Assembly: GCF_003589595.1 (NCBI RefSeq)
Contig: NW_020654422.1
Coordinates: 15,464,651 to 15,528,650, forward strand
DNA from: Hyposmocoma kahamanoa
Taxonomy: Eukaryota > Arthropoda > Insecta > Lepidoptera > Cosmopterigidae
Direction: 5' to 3'
DNA: 64,000 nucleotides
The notes under the pieces are model-generated. The model did not search any database. It worked only from the letters and a program-made list of their open reading frames with translations, and was not told where the DNA came from. A program made the translations under genes and the position numbers. This document shows positions 33,478 to 43,867 of this stretch, piece by piece (the stretch's first letter is position 1; each line of letters starts with the position of its first letter).

Positions 33478-33516
33478 TCAACAAGCACATAGAAAAAGTC
33501 GTGAGGTTCGCAACAT
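33478..33516 (+). mobile_element. S3 SINE stub
   Basis: CAACAAGCACATAGAAAAAG then TCGTGAGGTTCG matches the S3 segment just before the tRNA head. Confidence 0.5.
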
Positions 33517-33659
33517 TCATTCAATTCTATTTAAATGGCTAATTTACAAAGGATTTAACAAAGTTATTATTTTTGTAAAGTTATAAAATAATTACATTTG
33601 TCCATATTAAATGTAAAAAAACTTGAAACGACCAAAAACAACAGAAGCATCTATACACA

Positions 33660-33914
33660 ATGTCTTTTGTGTTACTTTACAAACGACAGGTGCAGTCGGG
33701 TAAAACATTTCTAAAAGATTTTTGTACTGTAGTGAAGATGTCGAGGAGTAAAGTTAAGATTGCCGTAAGCCGTGTGACAAAGGAACAATACGCCGGATAT
33801 CTGAAAGGAGGGACAGTCGAATTTTTTGAGCGGTATTCTTGTAAAGATAGTGACAATGGAAATATGAATGTTGGTTGGACTTATTTCGATTATGTTACTT
33901 ACAATTATAAATGA
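33660..33914 (+). other. Unrecognised 84-codon ORF
   Basis: The frame begins ATG at 33660 and encodes a basic middle (KMSRSKVKIAVSRVTKEQYA) followed by an acidic and aromatic end (GWTYFDYVTYNYK). I do not recognise it. It ends about 50 bp before the MITE at 33968 and has no repeat features in the window. Chance ORF, transposon remnant and small gene are all possible. Confidence 0.2.
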
Positions 33915-33967
33915 GAAAAATGTTGCAGAAAAGTAAATTGATATAAACTTTACGTTTTCATTCGTTA

Positions 33968-34461
33968 GAGACCCCCCACACTAGTGTCTTTCGAGCGTCA
34001 GCGTCTTGCCAACGTACGTCGCCACTGCGTCGACATGGCGTCCGTGCGGTGGCGGCGACGCAACAACAGTCCTGGGGGCCTACTATGAGCTTATAAGCAA
34101 CCAGCCAAGTTCCTTAAAATTCACTTCACGTGGTAAAACTGAATTACTTAAACCCGTATCATGACCTATAAAAAGTTGAACGGGAATGGCATGGCAAGAT
34201 GATGAGTTTTACTTTTTTACAGACTTCAAAAAAAGGAGGTTCTCAATTCGTCTGTATGTTTTTTTGTATGTATGTTACGCGATAACTCCGCCATTATTAA
34301 ACCAATGTATTAAACGTTAATTTTTGTCTCTGGCTGGCTAGCTGACATACGCCGCGCTGGCGTTGCGTCGTCGCCGCGCGGACGCCATGTCAACGCTGTG
34401 ACCCCTGTGCGCGCGTTGGCAAGACGCTGACGCTCAAAAGACGCTAGTATGGGGGGGTCTC
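33968..34461. mobile_element. MITE with ~100-bp GC-rich inverted arms, TTA duplication
   Basis: The left end GAGACCCCCCACACTAGTGT is matched by the right end, whose reverse complement reads GAGACCCCCCCATACTAGCG. The similarity continues through GCGTCAGCGTCTTGCCAACG and ACATGGCGTCCG for roughly 100 bp. TTA flanks both sides (33965-33967 and 34462-34464). A TTA duplication fits the PIF/Harbinger superfamily. The interior has no ORF and holds a family D fragment. The arms are far richer in GC than the surroundings. Confidence 0.85.
34208..34310 (+). mobile_element. Family D fragment nested in the MITE
   Basis: GACTTCAAAAAAAGGAGGTT, CTCAATTCGTCTGTATG and TTACGCGATAACTCCGCC are the start of family D. 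It lies between the MITE arms. Confidence 0.65.
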
Positions 34462-34470
34462 TTATTCTGA

Positions 34471-34815
34471 AAATCCGCCAAGCAGCAATGTGAGCATTAC
34501 TGCGTTACTGTTTTGTAGGGTAAAATGACAGGCATCTGGGACTTGTCAACTTACGTCTCAGAGTGACGAGTGCAGTGGCAGTGCCCCTTTGATCTTTGCG
34601 ATTGAAAGTTCTGTATGGCACTTCAACCGCTCCGCACAGGCGTGTCGCTCACCATCAAAGACAAAAGTGAGTTTGTCTGATCTCAATTCTACAACAGTTA
34701 AGTTAATAATATGACACTGAACGGAAAGACAGGAATTAATTTGACAGAATCTACTTCACTGGACAAAAAGCAGGGGCACGACTTGTTCGTTTCGTCGCTT
34801 GGTATAATAATAAAA
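34471..34815 (+). mobile_element. Family S2 repeat interrupted by a ~105 bp insert
   Basis: It starts at CCGCCAAGCAGCAATGTGAG (5' third missing) and runs to GTGTCGCTCACCATCAAAG (about 34661). After unrelated sequence it resumes at GGGGCACGACTTGTTCG (about 34773) and ends TTGGTATAATAATAAAA. The break falls in the 'ACCACCAGGCGCAC' segment of the unit. Confidence 0.75.
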
Positions 34816-35054
34816 ATATATAAAAGATCACGCAAACGAGATTATTATATTACATTTAATTATAAAGTTAAAGTTATACTATTGTAATTTAATTAAATCC
34901 AAACTTTCACAGTGACATATTTCATGTTATATATTTTTTGATAGTGAATAATAATTTAAACTTCGACCTACCTCTGCTCTTATTGTTAACCCTAATACAG
35001 AGCTCAATATGTGTAACATTATTTTAATTTTAAGACGGACCATATGAATACAAC

Positions 35055-36277
35055 TCAACGGTAGAATTCAGAAAGTAGACATACATGGAGTGACTTCTTT
35101 GGGTTCTCCAGTAAAAATGGGTGTTCCGCAGGGCTCAATACTTGGACCTTTCTTATTTCTGATTTATATTAATGATCTGCCATTCTTTGTTAAGGACCAT
35201 TGCGAAATAGTGTTGTTTGCTGATGACACATCCTTGAGTTTTAAAACAGACAGACATGACATTAACTATGACCGTATTAATGATACCCTCTCTAAGGTAG
35301 TTTATTGGTTTAATGCTAACAATTTATTGCTTAATGCCAAGAAGACAAAATGTGTTAAATTTGAATTAACTAACGTAAAATCGACTAGTCCAAGCATAGA
35401 AATAAACGGAGAAAAGTTAGACCTTGTTAATAAAGCAGTCTTCTTGGGAGTGACCTTAGATAGTAAACTTCCGTGGTTTCCACATATATCGTCTCTGGCC
35501 AGCAGATTAAGCTCCGCTGCATACGCAGTCCGCAGAATACGTGAGCTTACCGATGTTAGTACTGCTAGACTAGTTTACTTTAGTTACTTCCATAGTATAA
35601 TGTCCTACGGGATTCTCATGTGGGGTAAAGCGGCAGATATTCAAACCATATTTGTATTGCAAAAACGAGCGATTCGTTCTGTGTACCGTCTAGGCTCTCG
35701 GGTATCTCTCAGAGAAAAGTTTAAGGAGACTGGTATCATGACTGTGGCATCACAGTACATTTACTCAAATATTTTATATGCCCGTAAAAATATACATAAT
35801 TTCAATAAGAAAGAAGATATCCATAATATTAACCTTAGAGCTAAGTCCAAACTCATGGTACCACGATTTCGTTTAACAAAGGTAAACAACTCTTTTATGG
35901 GGAACTGTATACGTTTTTACAATAAGATTCCGGAGCATATATTAAGTTTATCATTTCCTAAGTTTAAAAACTACATTAAAAATATTTTGATCGAAAAATC
36001 ATATTACAAAATTGAAGACTACGTGTTAGATAAAGATGTATGGAAAGACGACATGGCTCCAGAATCCACACAAATTTGATTCAAAGTGTATTCCATAGCA
36101 TTTAAGTTTGTTTGAAAAGAGCAATCCCTAGAGTTTCTTGGTCGTTCTTCTCAGGGAGGTCAGCGTAGTGAACGAGCAGTAGCTTAAATGTGACGTTTTC
36201 AAGTGTAAATTTATTTTACCTATGGAATAAATAATCTTTGACTTTGACTTTGACTTTGACAACAAATATATTGAGTA
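35055..36277 (+). mobile_element. 5'-truncated LINE with reverse-transcriptase C-terminal half
   Basis: The element begins about 35055 within the reverse transcriptase, after an in-frame TGA at 35044-35046. It ends in an AATAAATAA-type signal followed by four TTTGAC-like units (about 36235-36260). The last 160 bp, starting GAGTTTCTTGGTCGTTCTTC, recur at 61118-61256. No target duplication was found by eye. Confidence 0.8.
35090..36079 (+). pseudogene. LINE reverse transcriptase, C-terminal part (open frame)
   Basis: The 329-codon open frame holds the reverse-transcriptase fingers/palm motif GVPQGSILGPFLFLIYINDL (residues 11-30), the catalytic FADD (43-46) and the thumb-like region NNLLLNAKKTKCVKF. 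A C-terminal domain includes FLGVTLDSKLPWFPHI and SYGILMWGKA. It would copy LINE RNA at the target nick, but the endonuclease and the N-terminal half of the RT are missing, so it is not autonomous. It fits the jockey/CR1 group. The frame upstream of 35090 continues the homology (NGRIQKVDIHG), so the first residue listed is not a real start. Lack of stops suggests recent insertion. Confidence 0.85.
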
Positions 36278-36944
36278 TTGCGAACCTAGCCAGTCTGCTT
36301 GCCGCAGCCTGTACATCCATTAGGCGTTATTATGTACTTCGCCTACTTATAACGCCTACCTCACAACATTTAATACCATTTCTTACAGCAACAATCTCCA
36401 AGGAAATTAACCGTCAGCAAAATGCGGCATGTTTAAAGGGCTGTCTTTGTTTCTTTCGTTTTAACGCCACTGGGGACGTGGGCACTTTATTTTTAGACAT
36501 TCGTGAAAATTAAAAGCTGAGTAAACACTCAGTTCTCTACCCCGCAATAGTGACGAGGATTGTGTATAACGCAGACTAATTTTGTAGCCAGTAAATATTT
36601 AGATGCTAAAATTACTTGAGGCTGAAAAAAAACAGGGTTCATTTTAGCAGTGTAGAATTTTGAATGCGTGCAATATTTTGGTTCTAGATGACGATGCTAG
36701 GGATGTGGTAGTTCTTCTTAACGTGTCGATGGCATAAAAATGCTTGCCGTCGTGGTGAAAGGATTTACCAATAGGCATACGTTGTACCATTCACACAAGA
36801 TGTGTAAATGAAAGATGGGGGTTCAGGGATACTAGTCTAGCCCGATGTGACTGCGGTGTGCCTCAACGCAGTCCATGCAGCATTTGCCCGCGTGTCTCGC
36901 GTGCTCTATACGAGGAAAGATCATACTTGGCCACATAATATACT
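36278..36944. other. Unassigned sequence
   Basis: No recognisable gene. The 36238-36513 open frame starts inside the LINE tail and has no similarity that I know. Confidence 0.35.
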
Positions 36945-37150
36945 GTTTTGAAAGGTAAGGTTGCTAGTGAAATTACAGGCATATGGGATTGTGAACTTGG
37001 GTCTCAGGATGACTGGCGCGGTGGCAAGTGCCAAGTGCAGATCTTTGTTACTTAAATCTCTTAGTGGCACTACAACTGTTATGGACAGACGTATCGCTTA
37101 CCACCAGGCGCACGACTTGTCCGTCACGTCACGTGGTATCATAAAAAAAG
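36945..37150 (+). mobile_element. Family S2 repeat (5'-truncated)
   Basis: Starts GTTTTGAAAGGTAAGG and ends GTGGTATCATAAAAAAAG. A tandem slip has doubled GTGGCAAGTGCCAAGTGCAG. Confidence 0.85.
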
Positions 37151-37654
37151 TCAAATTAGTCCTAAAATAAAATAAGTATCGGCACGAACAGAGTACTAAT
37201 TTCATAATCATTATAATGATGACCAATCCAAAATCCCAATATGCATAGGGTACGATTATAACTCTATAGGACTCTTCGAAATTGTGCACACATTAAGGAT
37301 AATAATATGCAATTAATCATCCATAAATGGTAGGCTTTTCCAGAACATTCTACATGGAAACGATAAAGATGTTAGGGCACATGGTGCGTTCAGATTACTG
37401 GCGAAGTTCCAGCCGCCGACGTGGCATGAGACACGGAAGCCAATTTGTTGTAGTGGAAATAAGGTTTTATTATAATGGGGAAATTGTCAAATTATGGAAC
37501 ATCTTTATAAATGGTATAGGAAAATATCTAAAAATAGAGGTTATTCGAGACAAATGAATAACGCCAACTAATGTATTACTCGTATTCTATTGCGCTAGAC
37601 GTACAGAAAACCAATGGTACGTCATGCGGGGAAGCTCCTTTCATGCTCCCGTTA
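37151..37654. other. Unassigned sequence
   Basis: No gene. The 37327-37557 frame is unsupported. Confidence 0.3.
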
Positions 37655-37945
37655 TTTTTAACCGACTTGAAAAATATTAGGAGGTTCTCAATTAGACTGT
37701 TTTTTTTTTTGTATGTATGTTACGTGATGACTCCAGGATTTGTGAACCGATTTTGATAATTATTTTTTTATTGGAAAGAGAGTACCTTTGTATTGGTCTT
37801 ATTTAAATTTCAAGAAAAGTATTCCAGGTCTAAGGATAAACTAGGGGATGAATTCAGTTTCGCGCACTTTCCGTTAACCGATTCTATAAAACATGACAAA
37901 TAGATGTAATTCAAATAAAAAAACCGATAAGCAAATTGTTGAGGT
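37655..37945 (+). mobile_element. Dispersed repeat family D
   Basis: Starts TTTTAACCGACTTGAAAAAT, then AGGAGGTTCTCAATTAGACTG, TTACGTGATGACTCCAGG, GTGAACCGATTTTGATAATT, and ends in the TTGTTGAGGTCCG block. This is the clearest copy of the 5' part of D. Confidence 0.7.
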
Positions 37946-38039
37946 CCGTTTTTTTTAATTAAAATTTATAATAATTTTGTTGGATCACATGTGTCACTCG
38001 TTAAAAAACAGAGTAAACGTTTAGGCACCTTCATACAAA

Positions 38040-38150
38040 TACTAATAAAGTAGAGGTCCATTTAAATTTGAACAAAACATTTCGCCTCTAAGGGTGGCAA
38101 ACTAGGGGATGAATTACTTTTGAGGTCGGTTTTTCACTACTCTGTACTGA
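38040..38150 (+). mobile_element. Dispersed repeat family D (3' part)
   Basis: GGTGGCAAACTAGGGGATGA and TTTTGAGGTCGGTTTTTC match the D 3' end. It lies about 100 bp after the previous copy in the same orientation. Confidence 0.6.
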
Positions 38151-38820
38151 GATTATGTTGTAAATAACTCTACAAATTCATTTACAGAAACTGCTCTACG
38201 TGCACCAAACTCTAAAACGCATACTTAGTTGTCCAAAGTGTGAAAGACATACACAGGGCAAACTGGAGCATTAAAATTCCACTTTAACTTGTATCTCGTT
38301 TTAAACGTCAAAATCATAAAACTACACGCTTTGAAAGGACGCTGCTGCCTCCATTAGACCGTGAATAAGTCGGATAACTTGAATAACACGAAATAACCCT
38401 AGAATTCCTCCCGAGTTCCTCTTTCGAATGTCCTCTAATGCTAGAAAATGTCATTTTACAACGTAATGGTCGACAAAATTGTTAGAATGTTTTAAATAAC
38501 TGTTTCATGGCTTTGTATTCAAACATTAGTGTTTTATAAAGAGACCGATGTTTCAGTATAGAAGTTTCCACTTTGTTTTCAGTAGGAATATTTACAACAA
38601 ATATATAAGTTTCACTTCGATATTATCTAAGCTTGAGAACTTTATTGTTATTGTTAATCCTATTTTAAAAAAGACAACGATTTTTTTAAATATTTTGTTT
38701 ACTTTATTACGATCGCAATTAATAATATACACAGGTGGCGCTTATATCGATAGCCTGGAAGTAGTTTATATAGGGTATCAATTAATTCATCTTTAATATG
38801 AATTATAAGTAGTCAGTTTA
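38151..38820. other. Unassigned sequence
   Basis: No gene or nameable repeat; the 38548-38796 frame is unsupported. Confidence 0.3.
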
Positions 38821-39015
38821 ACTGCTTCCGTGGCCAACGGTTACCATGTCGGACTGCCACGCAGAGGTCTCAGAAATATTTGTATGACCTACATTTATTT
38901 CTCTCATGACTTTGGGTATATTGGTGGTTGTCTATGTCTGTGTTCATGGCACCCGCAACACACGGTTTCCCTAGTGCGGGGCTAAGTTGAGTGTGTGCGT
39001 TATTATTATTATAGT
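38821..39015 (+). mobile_element. tRNA-derived SINE, family S1, B-box deleted
   Basis: CTTCCGTGGCCAACGGTTAC keeps a shortened A-box. After GCAGAGGTCTCAG the B-box and the CCCGGGCCGGGAG block are missing. The body CCTACATTTATTTCTCTC and the GTTATTATTATTATAG tail are intact. Confidence 0.8.
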
Positions 39016-39359
39016 TTCTTTTTTTCTTGTAATATTGACCATTATTGAAATATTGACCATGAGCTAAAATTTATTTCTGAACATTGACAAATATGCGTGT
39101 CAATTGATGGCATTATCTGCTACAAACTAATTTTTAAATTATCGCTTTCTACTATGGACAGATAATACTAATCCTAAACAAAATAAAACAATACCTGGAG
39201 GTATCCATAAAAATCGCCACAGATAAGCGCCATCTAGTAGATTTGTTTATTATCACTAGGAATTCGAGTAGCTTTGATAAATTGTAGTTGGTCAATTATT
39301 TACAAATTAGTTACAAAAATAGCTATTTATTACTCGATCGTGACTGAACTTTAATTTGA
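39016..39359. other. Unassigned sequence
   Basis: Nothing recognisable except GCGCCATCTAGTAG at about 39228-39241, which is similar to an S3-like 'GATGGCGC' motif in inverse orientation. Confidence 0.3.
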
Positions 39360-39535
39360 AGAAGGAAAACGTGATGAAACCTGCATGTTGAAGAAGGTTC
39401 ACAACCCTTGGAAAACGTGTAATGTCCCCAACTCGCATTGGGCCAGCGTGGCCGACTATGGCCTAAAGCCTCGTCTGAAAGGAGACCCGTGCCCAGCAGT
39501 AGGACGCATAAATAGGTTGATTATGATGATGACTC
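39360..39535 (+). mobile_element. Family S5 / RTE-LINE 3' tail
   Basis: CTTGGAAAACGTGTAATGTC, then CGCATTGGGCCAGCGTGGCC, GGAGACCCGTGCCCAGCAG, ending GATTATGATGATGAC. The ATGATG tandem end and this block order match the 3' untranslated tail of RTE-type LINEs and the SINEs that share it. The tRNA head is not present here. Confidence 0.65.
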
Positions 39536-39644
39536 AACCGTGACATCTGGAGTACCGATAGGTACTAAATTCCCGATTACGCCGTCTGGTACCGCAATAA
39601 ACAGTCCTCACGAATGATTGGTCCATAGTAAAAAAATACACAAC

Positions 39645-39852
39645 ATAACATACGTTGCTCCGATCTCAAAGTAGGTAACTAAAGCACTTTTGTTATGGAA
39701 ATCGGGAACAACGACGGTGCCACAAACGCCCAGACCTGAGATAATATAGAAGAGTTAGTTTTTCTACATTGACCCGGCCAGGGATTAAACCCTCAAAGAT
39801 AAAAACCATGAAAACCGGTGTACAAGTCACCCGACCACAGAGGGCGTCAAAA
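39645..39852 (-). mobile_element. tRNA-derived SINE, family S4
   Basis: Plus-strand blocks ACATACGTTGCTCCGATC, TAACTAAAGCACTTTTG, TAGTTTTTCTACATTGACCC, CCAGGGATTAAACCCT (decayed B-box) and AAACCGGTGTACAAGTCACC. Minus orientation; it is more diverged than the 41745 copy. Confidence 0.75.
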
Positions 39853-40155
39853 GTATATTCCAAGTTTGTTCTCTGTTGACGTAGAAAGCTTTTAGGCCAA
39901 TATTATTATTTTAATAGTGCTTTATACATATATACACATAGTTTAAATAGATCAACTAAACATTTTACAGTATGTCAACACATATGAACAAATTTTACAG
40001 AGCAGAGTCCTGTATTTGTAGGTGCATCTAGAAAAGAAACCTTTGCAGCTGGTGATTGCAGGTACATACCATTTATACACATTTAGGATTCCAGGAAAGT
40101 ATACAGTAAGAGCACTGACCCTAAATCGTGTGTCGGCTATGATTGTGGTAGCTAT

Positions 40156-40462
40156 TTTTTTTTATAATATCAAGTGACGGGACGAACAAGTCATGCGCCT
40201 GATGATATACGCTACACGCCTGTCCATAACTGTTACAGTGCCACTCAGAGCTTTAAGTCACAAAGATCTGAGGGGCACTGCCACTACGCTCGTCACCCTG
40301 ATACATAAGTTGACAAGTCCCATGTGCCTGTAATGTCACCAGCACCCTTACCCTTCAAAACCGGAACACAGCAATGCTGACATTACTGTTTGGCGGCAGA
40401 AATAAAGAAGGTGGCAGTACTTTCCTGGACGAACTCTTTCACAAGGAGCTCTACTGCTACTA
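40156..40462 (-). mobile_element. Family S2 repeat, best full-length copy (~305 bp)
   Basis: It is complete in minus orientation, from TTTTTTTTATAATATCAAGT to CACAAGGAGCTCTACTGCTA. Read on minus, the unit begins GTAGCAGTAGAGCTCC, passes CTGCCGCCAAACAG, GGTGACATTACAGGCACATG and GGACAGGCGTGTAGC, and ends with CACTTGATATTATAAAAAAA. The A-rich 3' end and frequent 5' truncation of the other copies suggest retroposition. I find no A/B-box pair, no 5S-like segment and no protein coding. It could be a SINE, a LINE-derived short element or another nonautonomous element. Confidence 0.85.
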
Positions 40463-41110
40463 ATTAGGTAGGTACTAGTAGTATATAGGTATACCTGCTT
40501 TGCAATGAAAATGTGCTTGATTAACGTATAAAAACAATTGAAAGTGCCCTTATGTATGGAATATTATGGGAAGGTTGGACACTGGCATCAAGTTAACGCT
40601 CACTGTACTTACCAAAGTGTGTTTAGATTGAGAAAAGGCTTTGCTATATATTTGATATACTGCATCTTCAGTAATCTATGGATAAGCTTTTTCGGTCTTT
40701 GTATTTGGAAACTTGTTAAATATTTCAACGTGACCAATACGTGTTGTCTGTCTGCCTCGTCGGGTTAGTTGTGTATTAAAAATAAATAGAGGAAATTTTA
40801 GACACACAAACAAATGAAAGTCTGGTTTTGTTGAGTATTTATATGGCAATAAATGACCGATATAATAATACTAAATATACTTGGTATAGAAGAAAAAAAC
40901 TGTTGCTTTAAGAGTGCCGTCGAGAGTCAGAAACAAAGAGTCGCCGTGTGTTACCGCTCAAAGACTCAAAAATGACCATTTTAGGATTTCCCCTTAACAT
41001 TTCTCCCTTAGGTAAACCACCCTTTGGCGGAATTACTTGCTAGCTTTCTGGTCGCCGGAAGCTTCAACTAAGTGAACTGCAAGAACTGTAAGTGAACACC
41101 ACGAAACCCT
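40463..41110. other. Unassigned sequence
   Basis: No recognisable gene; the 40538-40768 frame is unsupported. Confidence 0.35.
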
Positions 41111-41111
41111 A

Positions 41112-41146
41112 GTTTTCAACGCGTAACGCGTTTTCAACGCGTAACG
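41112..41146 (+). repeat. Tandem duplication of an 18-bp CpG-containing unit
   Basis: GTTTTCAACGCGTAACGC occurs at 41112-41129 and again, with only the last base changed, at 41130-41146. Confidence 0.9.
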
Positions 41147-41382
41147 TACGAAGATGTAGTACTGGCTGAGATTAGCCTATGCGCCTTTTGCGGTTAGTTG
41201 GTAGTCTCTAGATGAAAGGAGTCGCAGTGTCCGTACAGGTCGCATTCCTCACTAGCTGCCTGCTTAGTTTTCCAAGGCCTGGCTTTACAACTTCAACATC
41301 ATTGTTTTAATATCACCCTATAAACTCGTGTGTCTTCGATCAAAATCGTTATATCACACTATTAATTATGACTGATTCCATA

Positions 41383-41715
41383 GGGCGCATTTATTCGATA
41401 CGAATGTCATCGCGCTCACCCCGCGCGACGTCCGCGTGCGTCTAACTGTCATGGCAAAATACGCTATTCGTTTCGCTTTTACGTTTTAACTTAAATGAGC
41501 ATCCTGGGCACGCGGGCGAGCCTGGCTTGAATTTGGTCAACGCGGCGGCCCGCGCGGCGACCGCGCGGTTTTATTGTTCAGAGGAATTTAAATGTTGTTG
41601 CCTAGTAAATAGAATTCAGATTCGTCATTAATGCACATGCATACGTGGTAACTGGGCGGTCGCCGCGCGGCGGCCGTGCGAAAAATTCTCCCCGTGTAAC
41701 TGGGCGCGTAATGTG
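41383..41715. repeat. GC-rich region with inverted CGCGCGGCGACCGC arms
   Basis: CGCGCGGCGACCGC (about 41560-41574) has its exact reverse complement GCGGTCGCCGCGCG at about 41655-41670. Surrounding sequence is also CpG-rich, including CCGCGCGACGTCCGCGTGCG at about 41419-41438. GC-rich inverted arms around an AT-rich core resemble the MITE at 33968, though the termini and target duplication are not clear. Confidence 0.5.
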
Positions 41716-41744
41716 TATAATTTCAGCTTCATAAATAAATAAAT

Positions 41745-41965
41745 AAATATTAAGCAACATCACATACGTTGCTCTGATCCCAAAGTAAGTAGCTAAAGCA
41801 CTTGTGTTATAGAAATCGGAAACAACGACGGTATCACAGACACCCAGATCCGAGACAATATAGAAAAGTTAGTTTCTACACTGATCTGGCCGGGGATCGA
41901 ACCCGGGACCTCAGAGATGGCGACACCATGAAAACCGGTGTGCAAGCCGCTCGACCATGGAGACC
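41745..41965 (-). mobile_element. tRNA-derived SINE, family S4 (full length)
   Basis: An (AAATA)n-like stretch on the left is the tail. Then come AACATCACATACGTTGCTCT, TAAAGCACTTGTGTTATAG, a perfect B-box complement GGGGATCGAACCC, and AAACCGGTGTGCAAGCCGCT with CGACCATGGAGACCG at the head. The (AAATA)n tail and intact B-box make this the youngest-looking S4 copy. The 90-codon + frame here is a shadow. Confidence 0.85.
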
Positions 41966-42127
41966 GTCAAAATGCTACGTTAGACATCTTTTATTAAAAA
42001 CTTTACTACAAAGACTTTATCTACAATACACTCCCGTATACACAATTAGAGCCACCTTGCATTTTCAGTATTAAATACCAAGCTTAAACAATGTTTCATT
42101 GATCAAAAACTTGGTAGCCTTAAACTT

Positions 42128-42410
42128 TTAGTAGCAATAGAGCACCTTGTGAAAGAGTTCGTCCAGGAAAGTACTGGCGCCTAACCTATTTCTTGTGCCA
42201 AGCAGTAATGTGAGTATTACTACGTTCCGGTATTTTTGAAGGGTAAGGGTGCTGGTGAAATTACATGGGACTTTTAAACTTATGTCTCAGGGTGACTCAG
42301 ATCCTTATGATTTAAGACTCTGAGCGACACTGTAACTGTTACGGACAGACGTGTCGCTTACGAACAGGCGCACGACTTGTTCATTCCGTCACTTGGTATC
42401 ATAAAAAAAA
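42128..42410 (+). mobile_element. Family S2 repeat (near full length)
   Basis: From GTAGCAATAGAGCACC to CACTTGGTATCATAAAAAAA. Small losses around the 'GGCACATGGG' and 'GGCGCAGTGGCAGTG' segments. Confidence 0.85.
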
Positions 42411-43621
42411 ACTATTATACAATTTTGAAAGCTCATTTCCATGAGTCCCTGTTGAAAATTTTAATTTGTGAAACCGCGGAAAACTTTCTTCGGTATCAAC
42501 ATTTTTATATTTTAACAATAAAAATGCAAGAGAGCGGCTCGAGTTATGTGTCCGTGGGTGTAAATTAGTTGCCGTTGTGACTCAGAAGTTTCAAATGTAC
42601 AAAATACACTTTTACAGTTGACCAGTAAAGTCTAAGTAAATTTAAATAACATAAATAAAATTCACTTAACTCATCTTCCATATAATATAATCCATAATTA
42701 ATAACTCACAATTGCATGTCATAAGCTATGGATATGCAATATGCCGAAAATTCTTAATTTTGTGGGTTCATATTCAGGTCATCATAGAATGTTTTAAAAT
42801 TTAGTAAATAGAAACGTGTCCATATAAATTTTATTCCGCACACTTAGTCAAACATACAAAATAAAGTACCGATGAGGAATAAAAACTCATATTCACCCAC
42901 AAAGCATTTAAATTTTGCAACTCCATTTTCATCTATTTTACAAAAATAAGCCTATTTTAAGCGTAGAATTTTAAATTGGAAATAGAACCATTTCTCATTT
43001 ATTATATTCATGCACGCAATTTGCACCCTAGACTATGTCTTTATTCAAAGTAGTACAAGTTGAGGTTAAAAGAAGTTAGAAATATATATTCTTCGCCCCT
43101 GTATGTACAAAATGCCACTTTCTAACGATGTACAACAAACGTCGTTCCTCAGAGAGAAGTCAATACGTTCTTTCTGTTCTCTCGACGGGAAAATTGAAAA
43201 ATTCCTAAAGAAAAACCGGTTTTTCTACGCCGGCGTAAACTAGAAAATTCTAGACAGGGGCGGTCCGTTTCCTCGCATTAATCTACTCATTTCACGCTAG
43301 TACAATGAGTAGAAAAAGTGCCAGTGTAAATATTTGAGAAAAAAAATAAATAAACAAAAGCGTGTTTTATAAAAGAGTTTCAATTTTTTTTTATTAATAT
43401 TCTCTCGCTTCTACATAAATTCTATTAAAAAAAAAATAGTCAATCCTCAATGAAGGTGTTGTGACGGATTTTGAAGGGAGTTTATTCTTGCACTAAACAG
43501 TAATAATAATATGGCAGAAGATCACACCAATTGCCTGATCTCAAACTAAAAAATCATCTGTACTATGATACCAGAGCAATGTAATCCACTCTGGGGCACG
43601 TCCCCATGCTTACATACTTTT
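42411..43621. other. Unassigned AT-rich sequence
   Basis: No gene or nameable repeat. Confidence 0.35.
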
Positions 43622-43867
43622 TAGGAGCAGTAGAACTCCTTGTGAACGGGTTCGTGCAGCGACATACTGCCACCGTACCTATTTCTGCCGCCAAGCAGTA
43701 ATGTGAGCATTACTGCATCCCGTTTCGAAAGGTGCTGGTGAAACTATAGGAACATGGAACTTATCAACTTTATGTGACAAGATGACGGACGCAGCGGCAG
43801 TGCTCCTCAGATCTTCGCGATTTGTATATGACTTTTCGTCCCGTCAATTTATATTATCATAAAAAAA
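43622..43867 (+). mobile_element. Family S2 repeat (internal deletion near 3' end)
   Basis: Starts AGGAGCAGTAGAACTCC. After CTTCGCGATTTGTATATGAC it jumps to TTTTCGTCCCGTCAA and ends TTATCATAAAAAAA, so ~75 bp including the GGACAGGCGTG block are lost. Confidence 0.8.
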
